A DNA stretch of 64,000 nucleotides. It comes from Lentisphaerota bacterium. GTDB lineage: Bacteria; Verrucomicrobiota; Lentisphaeria; Victivallales; Victivallaceae. The notes beneath the pieces are model-generated. The model did no database searches and was not told the DNA's origin. It worked only from the letters and a program-made list of their open reading frames with translations. The DNA is taken from contig SUWG01000009.1 of the NCBI GenBank assembly GCA_015061625.1, positions 1-64,000 of the forward strand, given 5' to 3'. The stretch's first letter is position 1, and every line of letters begins with the position of its first letter. Of the stretch, positions 52,678 through 60,659 are shown piece after piece. Made by a program: the position numbers and the translations under genes.

Positions 52678-53955
52678 ATGGCTATCTGGCAGGAAATTTC
52701 AAAAAACAAACGGGCATTCTGGGTTTTTATCCCGCTGCTGCTGCTTTACGCATCCTCATACTTCCAGCGCACCGCACTGCCGGGCACGATCTATGAAACA
52801 CTTGCCGATGAATTTTCGCTCAACGCCTTTCAAATGGGTACTCTGGCGGCGTCATTCGTCTATCCCTACGCCCTCTTTCAACTGGTTTCCGGCGCATTGG
52901 TCGATCGCTTCTGCGGCACCAGAGTCGTGCTGACCGGCGGTCTGGTGTTCCTCGCGGGCATTTTCCTCTTTCCCCTGTGCAGCAATCTCTACTGGCTCTA
53001 CTTTGCCCGGATGCTCACCGGCATCGGTGCCAGCACCATGTATTTGAGTCTGGTGCGGGAAACCGACCGCTTTTTCGGCCGGAAAAATTATGCGGTCATG
53101 TTCGGGATCGCCTACTTCTGCGGTTACGGCGGCGGTCTGATGGGTTCTCTGCCGTTTGAAAGATTGTGCGGCCTGTTCCCGTGGCGCAATGTCCTGCTGG
53201 TGGCGGCAGTAATTTCCGCGCTGCTCTATCTGGCGATATTTGCCGGACGCAAAAAAATAACTCTGCCGCCGATCCCCAAAACGCCATTCTCCCTCAAACC
53301 ATTCGGCTACATTCTGCGCAACCCCTTGAATTGGCTGCTTTTTATCTGCGCCAACGTGACATTCTGCACCTACTTCATCATCCAGACGGTTTTCGGGAAA
53401 AAATTTCTGGAGGACTTCGCCGGATTGTCATCCGCAGAAGCGGCAGCGGTGATCTTCATTCTGACCGTGGTCTGCATGACCACCATGCTCACCACCAGTT
53501 TTCTCACCCGGTTGACCGGCAACCGCCGCCGTCCGCTGGTGCTTTTTGCCTGCGGCGTATGCGCAACGGCATCACTGCTGATGACAGCGGCGATCTACTG
53601 GCATTGGAATTCATGGTGTTTTGCGGTGATCTACTGCCTCTTTGCCATGGCCGCCGGTATTCCGCAGATATTCTCCATGGTCGTGCAGGAACTCAATGCC
53701 AAAGATATCATCGCCCAATCGTGTTCCGTTTCCAATATGTTCGGCTACCTCTCGGTGGCGGTCTTTTCCCAGTTGATCGGCTTACTGCTGGATTGCTTTG
53801 ATACCGTGGAAAAGAGCAATGGCGCGGTCGTCTATTCCGATGCCGCTTATCTGACTTTGTTTGTGATCGTATCAGTTGTTACGATGTGTTCTTTCGCCCT
53901 TTCGTGGAAAATTCCGGAAACCAAAGGACACTATCTGCATTTGCATATCAGTTGA
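52678..53955 (+). CDS. Major facilitator superfamily transporter
   Basis: 425 aa with about 12 hydrophobic helices (FWVFIPLLLLYASSYFQRTA, FQMGTLAASFVYPYALFQLV, LLVAAVISALLYLAIFAG). The loop 2-3 signature appears as GALVDRFCGTRVV (motif A, D-R-x-G-R-like), with a central cytoplasmic loop (KKITLPPIPKTPFSLKPFGY). The arrangement resembles MFS families such as nitrate/glycerol-phosphate-like or oxalate/formate antiporters; substrate not deducible. The start is at the ATG at 52678 with AGGAAG upstream. The ceramidase-like gene follows 25 nt later, so they may be co-transcribed and act on related compounds. Confidence 0.9.
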   Translation: MAIWQEISKNKRAFWVFIPLLLLYASSYFQRTALPGTIYETLADEFSLNAFQMGTLAASFVYPYALFQLVSGALVDRFCGTRVVLTGGLVFLAGIFLFPLCSNLYWLYFARMLTGIGASTMYLSLVRETDRFFGRKNYAVMFGIAYFCGYGGGLMGSLPFERLCGLFPWRNVLLVAAVISALLYLAIFAGRKKITLPPIPKTPFSLKPFGYILRNPLNWLLFICANVTFCTYFIIQTVFGKKFLEDFAGLSSAEAAAVIFILTVVCMTTMLTTSFLTRLTGNRRRPLVLFACGVCATASLLMTAAIYWHWNSWCFAVIYCLFAMAAGIPQIFSMVVQELNAKDIIAQSCSVSNMFGYLSVAVFSQLIGLLLDCFDTVEKSNGAVVYSDAAYLTLFVIVSVVTMCSFALSWKIPETKGHYLHLHIS

Positions 53956-53980
53956 TTTTATATAATAAGGAGCAAAAAAA

Positions 53981-55297
53981 ATGTTCAACATCGGTTACGC
54001 CCAGGAAATCATCACCCCGCCGGTCGGCGTCGGTCTGGCCGGATATATGAATAAACGACCCAATGCCGGTATGTATGACGATCTTTATGTCAAAACCGTC
54101 ATCATCGACAACGGCAAAGTGCGCTGCGGTCTGGTATCTTTCGATCTCTGTTCGGTTTTCAACAGATTGCTCGATACCCTCAAAGAGAAGATCACCGGCA
54201 AATTCGGCGAAGAACTTTTCAACCACCTGATCATCTGCGCCAACCATACCCATACCGGTCCGGAACTGCGCAAAGAACAGGATGACCTGACTGAATATTC
54301 CTTCCACCAGATCGTCGATGCCGCCATGCGCGCCATCGAAAGAGCGATCATGAATCTGCTCCCCGGCGAAATCGAATATGGTGCAGTTTACAACAATCCC
54401 TACGGCTTCGTCCGCCGTTACTGGATGAAAAACGGCACCATCGTCACCAACCCCGGCTGGGGCAACCCCGATATCGACAAACCGGAAAGCGATTTCGACC
54501 GCAATATCGGCATTATCCGTATCATCCAGAATGGCCGCACCGCCGCATTGATCTGCAACATCGCCCAGCATGGCGACACCATCGGCGGCAATCTGGTTTC
54601 CGCCGACTGGTACGGCCGGTTCACCCAGGAGATCCAGCATTCACTCAAAGCGAGTATGCCGGTGATCGTGGTCGATGATGCTTCCGGGGATATCAACCAC
54701 TTCGACTTCCACCAGAAGATCAACCAGACCAGTTACGATGAAGCCGTGCGTATCGGCCGCGGTTATGCCGCCATCGTGCTTGGAGCGTTGGATAAACTGG
54801 AAAAACTCACCGATGAGGAGATCGTGGTGAAAAATTCCACCGTGACCATCCCGCACCGCAAACTTACCGCGGAAGAGGTCGCTGAAGCGCAGAATATTCT
54901 GGATACCGTGCCGGATATTCCCAAAGAAGGCGATTTTGAAAGTCAGGATCTGGCGAATAAAGTTCCCGCCGCTTTGCGCTACTTTGCCCAGCGGGCGTTG
55001 GATTGCCACGCCAAAAGCACGCCGTCACACGATGCGAGATTGACGGCGATCGAATTCGGCAAAACGCTGGCATTCGTCTCCCTGCCCGGTGAACCATTCA
55101 ACGGTATCGGCCGGGCGATCCGGGAAAATTCGCCATTCAAGAATACTGTCATCGTCTCTCTTGCCCAGAGCCAATCCGGTTATGTGCCGATGCAGGAGTG
55201 TTTTGCCAGAGGCGGTTATGAAGTCCAGCCGGGAATCGACACCGCCGCACCGGAAGCCGCCGGAGAGATCATCAAAGCCGCTTTGGCCAATCTTTGA
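53981..55297 (+). CDS. Neutral/alkaline ceramidase-like protein
   Basis: 438 aa resembling the N-terminal catalytic domain of neutral (alkaline non-lysosomal) ceramidases: IGYAQEIITPPVGVGLAGYM, DDLYVKTVIIDNGKVRCGLV, FNHLIICANHTHTGPELR (HTHTGP, zinc-binding histidines), ICNIAQHGDTIGGNLVSADW (second histidine region) and a late YVPMQECFARGGYEVQPG. No signal peptide and no C-terminal Ig-like domain, so it looks cytoplasmic. Such shortened homologues are widespread in PVC bacteria, with unknown amide substrates. AAGGAG precedes the ATG; nifS follows 12 nt after its stop. Confidence 0.8.
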   Translation: MFNIGYAQEIITPPVGVGLAGYMNKRPNAGMYDDLYVKTVIIDNGKVRCGLVSFDLCSVFNRLLDTLKEKITGKFGEELFNHLIICANHTHTGPELRKEQDDLTEYSFHQIVDAAMRAIERAIMNLLPGEIEYGAVYNNPYGFVRRYWMKNGTIVTNPGWGNPDIDKPESDFDRNIGIIRIIQNGRTAALICNIAQHGDTIGGNLVSADWYGRFTQEIQHSLKASMPVIVVDDASGDINHFDFHQKINQTSYDEAVRIGRGYAAIVLGALDKLEKLTDEEIVVKNSTVTIPHRKLTAEEVAEAQNILDTVPDIPKEGDFESQDLANKVPAALRYFAQRALDCHAKSTPSHDARLTAIEFGKTLAFVSLPGEPFNGIGRAIRENSPFKNTVIVSLAQSQSGYVPMQECFARGGYEVQPGIDTAAPEAAGEIIKAALANL

Positions 55298-55309
55298 AAG
55301 AACCGGAAA

Positions 55310-56497
55310 ATGAATAATCCCATTTATCTTGACAACAATGCAACCACGGCAGTCGCCCCGGAAGTTTTCGAGACGATGAAGCCTTATTTCTGCGAAAAAT
55401 ACGGGAATCCTTCCAGCATCCACCGTTTCGGCGGCAGTGTGGCTGCCGATGTGGAAAACGCCCGCCGTCAGGTCGCGGAATTGCTCGGCGCGACCTACCG
55501 GGATAAGGATGATTGCGCCACGGAAATCATTTTCACCAGTTGCGGCACCGAGAGTGACAATGCCGCCATCAACGCCGCTTTATGCGCCATGCCGGAAAGA
55601 AAAAAGATCGTCACCACCGCCGTCGAACACCCCGCCGTGCTTCACTATTGCGAGGAACTCACCCGCCGCGGTTACACCGTGGAACTTATCGGGGTGGATG
55701 GTCAGGGCAAACTGGATATGGCGGCATTGCAAAATGCCGTGGATGAAAATACGGCGATCGTTTCTGCGATGTGGGGCAACAATGAGACCGGCACGATCTT
55801 TCCGGTAAAAGAGATCGCCGCCATTGCCCATGCCAAAGGGGCGTTGTTTCATACCGACGCAGTGCAGGCCGCCGGTAAAGTAAAGATCGACGTGCAGGAT
55901 ACCGGCGTGGACTTCCTCTCTATTTCCGGTCATAAACTGCACGCGCCCAAAGGAGTCGGTGCATTATACATCCGCCGGGGCATCATTTTCACCGCTTTGA
56001 TCTGCGGCGGCCATCAGGAGCGCAACCGCCGGGGCGGCACGGAAAATGTCGCTTCGATCATCGGTCTGGGTGAAGCGTGCCGCATTGCCAAAAATATGTT
56101 GGCCACGGAATATGATTACCTGAAAAATATGCGGGATGCCTTTGAGCAAAAGTTGCTGGCAAGCATCCCGAAAATCCGGATCAACGGCGATCCGGCGAAC
56201 CGTCTGCCGGGAACCAGTTCGGTAAGTTTTGAGTGCATCGAGGGCGAAAGTATCCTGATGCTGCTGGATGTTTTCGGTATCTGCGCCAGCAGTGGTTCTG
56301 CGTGTACCACCGGCAGTCTGGAGCCATCCCACGTTTTGCGGGCCATGGGAATCCCTTACAGTGCGGCCCACGGCACGATCCGTTTCAGTTTATCCCGTTA
56401 TAACACGATGGAAGAACTTGATTTTGTGGCGGAAAAACTTCCGGCGATCATCGCCAGATTGCGGGAGATCTCCCCCTACTGGGAGGCGGAAAAATGA
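55310..56497 (+). CDS. NifS/IscS-type cysteine desulfurase
   Basis: 395-aa PLP enzyme releasing sulfur from L-cysteine for Fe-S clusters and thiolation. Blocks: YLDNNATTAVAPEV, KYGNPSSIHRFG, FTSCGTESDNAAIN, VEHPAVLHYCEEL, NNETGTIFPVKEI, SISGHKLHAPKG (PLP lysine Lys209), ERNRRGGTENVASIIGLGEA, and ICASSGSACTTGSLEPSHVL (sulfur-carrying Cys332). Closest to the NifS/IscS class by motif spacing. It overlaps the DUF493 gene by 4 nt (ATGA). Confidence 0.95.
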   Translation: MNNPIYLDNNATTAVAPEVFETMKPYFCEKYGNPSSIHRFGGSVAADVENARRQVAELLGATYRDKDDCATEIIFTSCGTESDNAAINAALCAMPERKKIVTTAVEHPAVLHYCEELTRRGYTVELIGVDGQGKLDMAALQNAVDENTAIVSAMWGNNETGTIFPVKEIAAIAHAKGALFHTDAVQAAGKVKIDVQDTGVDFLSISGHKLHAPKGVGALYIRRGIIFTALICGGHQERNRRGGTENVASIIGLGEACRIAKNMLATEYDYLKNMRDAFEQKLLASIPKIRINGDPANRLPGTSSVSFECIEGESILMLLDVFGICASSGSACTTGSLEPSHVLRAMGIPYSAAHGTIRFSLSRYNTMEELDFVAEKLPAIIARLREISPYWEAEK

Positions 56498-56757
56498 ATA
56501 AAAAGGCCGAGATCCAGTTCCCCTGCCGCTGGGAATACCGGTTATTTGCGCAAGCGGAAACCGTTGACAAGACCAAAGCGGCAGTAACAGCGATCGGTGA
56601 AGCGGAAAATACCCGCTTTGAAATTGCCGACGGCAGCAGTTCCGGCAGCGGCAAATATGCGGCGTTACGGGTCTCCTGCGAAGTCGATTGTATTGAAAAA
56701 GCAAGGAGTTTGGCGACATTGCTCGGAAAAGCAGAAGGGGTGCGTTTTTTACTCTGA
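56494..56757 (+). CDS. DUF493/YbeD-family small protein
   Basis: 87 aa with the ACT-like ferredoxin fold of DUF493: IQFPCRWEYRLFAQAET at the N-terminus, SSSGSGKYAALRVSCEVDC in the middle and a last helix-strand ending GVRFLL. YbeD in E. coli lies beside lipoate genes and is a suggested regulator; here coupling to NifS links it to sulfur metabolism. Translationally coupled, no separate RBS. Confidence 0.85.
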   Translation: MNKKAEIQFPCRWEYRLFAQAETVDKTKAAVTAIGEAENTRFEIADGSSSGSGKYAALRVSCEVDCIEKARSLATLLGKAEGVRFLL

Positions 56758-56813
56758 TTTTGCATTTTTTCATAAAAAATCACATTTTTTTGCAAAAAAA
56801 CAGCATTCTTGAT

Positions 56814-56841
56814 TTGACAACTGGATTTTAAGTGTTAGATT
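56814..56841 (+). promoter_or_regulatory. Promoter of the envelope coiled-coil operon
   Basis: TTGACA (56814-56819), 16-bp spacer, TAGATT (56836-56841), 69 bp before the ATG at 56910, inside an AT-rich gap. Confidence 0.65.
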
Positions 56842-56909
56842 CTATAGAGTGCATTTGTATTGTTTCATTTTAATTTGAATATAAATAAAAAATTGAGGGT
56901 GTGCCGAGA

Positions 56910-58622
56910 ATGAAAACTTTCAACATTATCGCGTGTATTATCGTTCTGTTACTCGCACTGGTCAGTGCCGTGTTTTCTTATTTCCTTTATGAGAAGCGTG
57001 TCCAGTTCGTCGAGGGGTGGCAGATGATGAGTACGGCGATCCACCAGAGTGCCACGACCATCGACAAACAGAGCGATCAGAAGTTTGCGCCCAAACTTAC
57101 GCAGGAGCAGTTGTCACACAAAAATTACGATCAGGCAACTTTACAGGCGGCGTTGAATAATTTGCAGACTCAAAGCAGACTTTTCGTGGAAAAATATGAA
57201 CACGCCATTGCGGCCTGGGAAGCGATGACCGCCGCCATTCAGGCCAGTGCCAAGATCATGGATGAGAAACTGGGTACCACTGCCGCCGAAACGACCCTCA
57301 CTCCGGAAGCACTGGTTTTCAACAATACTGACTTTGCCATTGAAAATTATCAGGCAAAATTCGCCCAGTTGGTCACTTTGACACAGAATTTCGCCACGAC
57401 CTACAATACCGGCTGGGAAGCCATGAGCGAAACGTTGCGCAGCAATGCGGCGGTGCTTTCCGATATCAGTCCGGCTCCGGAAGTTGATTTTGCCACACAG
57501 AATTTCGATGCTGCCAGATTTCAGGAGCAGATGGCTGCCCTCGCCCGTCAGAGTGCTGAAGTCGCCCGCAAATATGCTGATTTGCAGAGACAACTTGCTG
57601 AAACTCAACAAAGATTGGCAACCAAAGAGCGTGAGTTGGCTGATATGACAGCCCGGTATAACAATGAACAGCGTGTCCGCCGGCAGGCGGAAGCTGACCG
57701 TGACCATTATAAAAGACAGCGTGATGTCATGGCCGAGGGTCTGGCGCAGATCGGTAAAAAAACCGGTGCCGGCCGTGGTCATGAAGCGACCAGCGATTTC
57801 ACCGGCAGAGACACCTATGGTCCCCGGGTGAGAAAAGTCGTCAGTCAGGTCGCCCATGTGGTTGACAACCGTGAAGCGATCGGCAATCAGTTGGTCGCGC
57901 TTGCCCGTGCCAATGGTGAAACGCTCAACAAACAGGCTCTTTTCGCCGCCAGTGCCCAGCAGTTGCCCAGTGCGATCGCTCCGCTGGTCCGCGTGATCGA
58001 AAAACAGCGCAAAGCCCGTCAGGTCTATGCCAATGCGCTCAGCCGTATCGGCGGCTGGCTCGGAGTGCAGTTCCGTGACGATCTGACCAAACCGGAAACC
58101 AATCCGGCACCGGTCGTCAGCAAAGCGGATGCCAAAGTCAAAGAATCTGAACAGCGCAGACAGCAGTTGGTTGCCGCCGCTGAAGCCAAACGTCAGGATG
58201 AAGCGACCATCAGCCGCCACGAAGCGACGATCCGCCGCCACGAAGCGACGATCAATGAGTTGCGCCGCGCGCTGCAGCTTGATGAGAGTGAAGATGCCGC
58301 CAAAGTCAAAAACTGGGAACCCGGTTCCAAAGAGGCCCGTCAGGCTCTGGTCGGTACCGTCACCAAAGTTTCACCGGAATTCGGTTACATCGTGATCGAC
58401 TTCGGCAGAGAAACCGTGGTCTACCAGCAGATCGGCAATCTGTCGATCCCGGTCAATCCGCACCTGACTGACGGTTTGAAATTCAACATCACCCGCGGTG
58501 AAAATGAATTTATCGCCACGATCACGCTGAATAACGTCGGTGATACCGAATCCACGGCTGATATCCCGCCGTCAAAGGTCGGTATGATCCAGGTCGGTGA
58601 CAAAGTAACATTCACTGAATAA
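56910..58622 (+). CDS. Membrane-anchored coiled-coil protein with C-terminal beta-barrel
   Basis: 570 aa. An N-terminal transmembrane helix (NIIACIIVLLLALVSAVFSYFL, shorter parts cited) is followed by three helical repeats of about 65 residues each opening with GWQMMSTAI, AAWEAMTAAI and GWEAMSETL. Then come a coiled coil (about 215-275, LAETQQRLATKERELADMTA), a middle region (about 290-390), a second charged coiled coil with two copies of ATIRRHE-type heptads (about 410-455), and a C-terminal beta domain (VGTVTKVSPEFGYIVIDFG, ITRGENEFIATITLNNV, QVGDKVTF). The terminal domain resembles the OB/FlgT-C-like barrels that follow coiled coils in Verrucomicrobia/Lentisphaerae envelope proteins. The ATG at 56910 is preferred over GTG 56901. 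Confidence 0.75.
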   Translation: MKTFNIIACIIVLLLALVSAVFSYFLYEKRVQFVEGWQMMSTAIHQSATTIDKQSDQKFAPKLTQEQLSHKNYDQATLQAALNNLQTQSRLFVEKYEHAIAAWEAMTAAIQASAKIMDEKLGTTAAETTLTPEALVFNNTDFAIENYQAKFAQLVTLTQNFATTYNTGWEAMSETLRSNAAVLSDISPAPEVDFATQNFDAARFQEQMAALARQSAEVARKYADLQRQLAETQQRLATKERELADMTARYNNEQRVRRQAEADRDHYKRQRDVMAEGLAQIGKKTGAGRGHEATSDFTGRDTYGPRVRKVVSQVAHVVDNREAIGNQLVALARANGETLNKQALFAASAQQLPSAIAPLVRVIEKQRKARQVYANALSRIGGWLGVQFRDDLTKPETNPAPVVSKADAKVKESEQRRQQLVAAAEAKRQDEATISRHEATIRRHEATINELRRALQLDESEDAAKVKNWEPGSKEARQALVGTVTKVSPEFGYIVIDFGRETVVYQQIGNLSIPVNPHLTDGLKFNITRGENEFIATITLNNVGDTESTADIPPSKVGMIQVGDKVTFTE

Positions 58623-58644
58623 TCCGGAAAAGAGGTATTGAACC

Positions 58645-58785
58645 ATGCTTAATTCAAAATTCTTTACCGTGATGATAATCCTGACGCTGCTTTTTGCGGC
58701 GGCCACTGTGGCATTGCAGGTATTGGAAATGAATGATTATGAACTTTTCCAGACCTTGCTGCAGCGTTTCGGTCTCGGTGCCTGA
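58645..58785 (+). CDS. 46-aa single-pass membrane peptide
   Basis: MLNSKFFTVMIILTLLFAAA begins a transmembrane helix of about 22 residues, followed by a short amphipathic tail (LEMNDYELFQTLLQRFGLGA). AGAGG lies 9 nt before the ATG. It is placed 22 nt after the coiled-coil gene and 6 nt before the lipoprotein gene, so it is very probably translated. No family known. Confidence 0.7.
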   Translation: MLNSKFFTVMIILTLLFAAATVALQVLEMNDYELFQTLLQRFGLGA

Positions 58786-58791
58786 CCGCTC

Positions 58792-58956
58792 ATGAAACCG
58801 ATATCTCTTACCATTACCGCTGTCTTGATGACAGCGGTATTTTTATTGCTGGGCATTGCCGGTTGCACACAAATCGAGCGTGACGGCATCAGTCCCATTC
58901 CGCAAAACACTCCGGCCTCATGGGAATTGAATCCATACGGTGATGTATTCCGCTGA
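58792..58956 (+). CDS. 54-aa lipoprotein
   Basis: MKPISLTITAVLMTAVFLLL-GIAGC gives a lipoprotein signal with lipobox IAGC (lipidated Cys25). The mature peptide is only 30 residues and contains SPIPQNTPASWELNPYGDVF, which looks like a short conserved binding peptide and not a folded domain. It starts 6 nt after the membrane-peptide stop. Function unknown, probably an envelope partner of the two preceding proteins. Confidence 0.7.
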   Translation: MKPISLTITAVLMTAVFLLLGIAGCTQIERDGISPIPQNTPASWELNPYGDVFR

Positions 58957-59066
58957 CTTTTTACTTTGGTCAAAGTTTCCGTTATTGTCACATTTTTTGT
59001 AACAATATCCAATCTTCCGCCGTCATTTTTGGCTATGGTGTGATAAGTCACCGGCGTTGAACGGTA

Positions 59067-59095
59067 TTGACAAATCTCAATTCGGATGATATATT
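59067..59095 (+). promoter_or_regulatory. Promoter of the beta-propeller gene, matching the nitroreductase promoter
   Basis: TTGACA (59067-59072), 17-bp spacer, TATATT (59090-59095). From -35 to -10 it matches the promoter at 32970-32998 at almost all positions, including the spacer segment AATTCnGnTGATAT. Confidence 0.7.
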
Positions 59096-59129
59096 TAAAT
59101 GTATCCATGCTCAAACTGTAAATAATATT

Positions 59130-59148
59130 GTTTCACGGGATTTGAAAC
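59130..59148 (+). promoter_or_regulatory. Possible operator in the leader
   Basis: GTTTCA-CGGGATT-TGAAAC (59130-59148) lies about 30 nt downstream of the promoter. The spacing is compatible with a repressor site. Unproven. Nothing else is visible in 58957-59066. Confidence 0.35.
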
Positions 59149-59219
59149 ATTGCCGTTTTTTATTTTGATATGCGAGGCGATTTAACAACTCCTCATACAA
59201 AACAGAAGGAAAAAAAACA

Positions 59220-60593
59220 ATGCATTCACTTGATTTGTTTTTTGATGACACCCGGCTTTTCAAACGTCATGCTTTGACCCGTGAATACACCACTGCGGAA
59301 GAAGCCGCTGTTTTTGTTGATGGTACGATGAATACCTGTCTGCCCGGCGGCTTTGTTCTGAAACAGCCGGATGGAACCTTCCGGATAATCTATCATGGCA
59401 CGGAGTTGGAAAACGGCAAACTTCATATTCTGACGGCGGTCAGTGCCGATGGCATTCATTTTGAAAAAGATAATACTGCGGCGGCGGCAGCCGGGATCAA
59501 ATCACCGGTCGCCCCCAACCAACTTCTTGACGATCTCCCCCCGGCCAGTGAGATCGTCAATGCCTTTGAAGATCCTTTTGCCGCCCCGGAAGCCCGGTAC
59601 AAAATGCTGACGGCAATTTTCAGCGATGAAGAACAGCGTTTATACAATCGGCTGATGATTTCAGCAGATACCTTGCACTGGCAGTTGGTTCCGACCGTAA
59701 TCTGGCACTCGCGGGGGGCGGAACCGGTCGGCTCCTGTTGCTATGATTCTGCCCGGAAACGCTGGTTCATAGCCAGCCGTCCGGATTGGGGTGACCGGCG
59801 CATTGCGGGGGTATGGACAACTGACTGGGAAACCTTTACCCCGCCCAAATTACTGCTGCATCCGGATTCACTTGATGACGAACTGGTAGAATTTTACGGA
59901 ATGTGTGCCGCCGATTGCGACGGATATATGATCGGTCTGCTCGACTGTTACACTCCCGGTCAGAAAGAACTTCTTGCTCACAAATTTGACGGCGGCAAGG
60001 TCTCCTGCGAATTGGTCTATTCCAAAGATGGAGAAAACTGGCAGCGGACACTGCGCCGCCCTTTTGCCGGAGAAAACGATATGATGTTTTTCCCCTCTGC
60101 GATCCGGGCAGATGAAAATTACCACTATATTTACGGTTCATCGACCAGCCGGGAACACGGGGATTTCAAACCGAAGGAATTGTGTTCACAAATCCGGGTA
60201 TTCCGCACTCCGAAAAATCGTTTCATAGCCCTGACCGCAGCCGGAGAACCGGGTACTCTGGCTCTGCGTGAGTGTGTGTGGAATGGTGGAAAACTGCTTT
60301 GGAACCTCAAAGCGGAAAAAGCCACTGCGGCAATCTATGATTTGACCGGACCGCAGAAAACGGTCGCTTCCCACGAGGATTGCATTGCATTTTCCGGAGA
60401 CTTGATTGCCTGGGAACCCCAGTGGCAAAACCGCAAAAATCTGGATGATCTCAAAGGTAAATTGCTGGTATTTGAACTCCGGATCGAAAATGGTTCCGTC
60501 TGGTCAGTAAGCGGCAATTACCAACTGCTGGGTACAACAGAGGCATTCCGTTTCCGCCAATTCGGCACGATACCGACCCGGCAAGGATTCTGA
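59220..60593 (+). CDS. GH43/GH32-like five-bladed beta-propeller protein
   Basis: 457 aa, no signal peptide. Five-bladed propeller-type motifs: DGTFRIIYHGTELENGKLHI, AFEDPFAAPEARYKMLTAIF, LMISADTLHWQLVPTVIWHS, WFIASRPDWGDRRIAGVW, VSCELVYSKDGENWQRTLR. The C-terminal 100 residues form a beta-sandwich (TLALRECVWNGGKLLWNLKA). Acidic residues suited to GH43/GH32 catalysis are present near FFDDTR and FEDPF, but I cannot fix the triad. Glycan-cleaving function likely, substrate unknown. AAGGA lies upstream of the ATG. Convergent with the GH2-fragment gene. Confidence 0.75.
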   Translation: MHSLDLFFDDTRLFKRHALTREYTTAEEAAVFVDGTMNTCLPGGFVLKQPDGTFRIIYHGTELENGKLHILTAVSADGIHFEKDNTAAAAAGIKSPVAPNQLLDDLPPASEIVNAFEDPFAAPEARYKMLTAIFSDEEQRLYNRLMISADTLHWQLVPTVIWHSRGAEPVGSCCYDSARKRWFIASRPDWGDRRIAGVWTTDWETFTPPKLLLHPDSLDDELVEFYGMCAADCDGYMIGLLDCYTPGQKELLAHKFDGGKVSCELVYSKDGENWQRTLRRPFAGENDMMFFPSAIRADENYHYIYGSSTSREHGDFKPKELCSQIRVFRTPKNRFIALTAAGEPGTLALRECVWNGGKLLWNLKAEKATAAIYDLTGPQKTVASHEDCIAFSGDLIAWEPQWQNRKNLDDLKGKLLVFELRIENGSVWSVSGNYQLLGTTEAFRFRQFGTIPTRQGF

Positions 60594-60659
60594 ATAGACT
60601 GCCGTCCTCTTCCGCCGCAGTTTCAGTTGCCGCCGTTAAATTTTATTTTTCACCGTATT

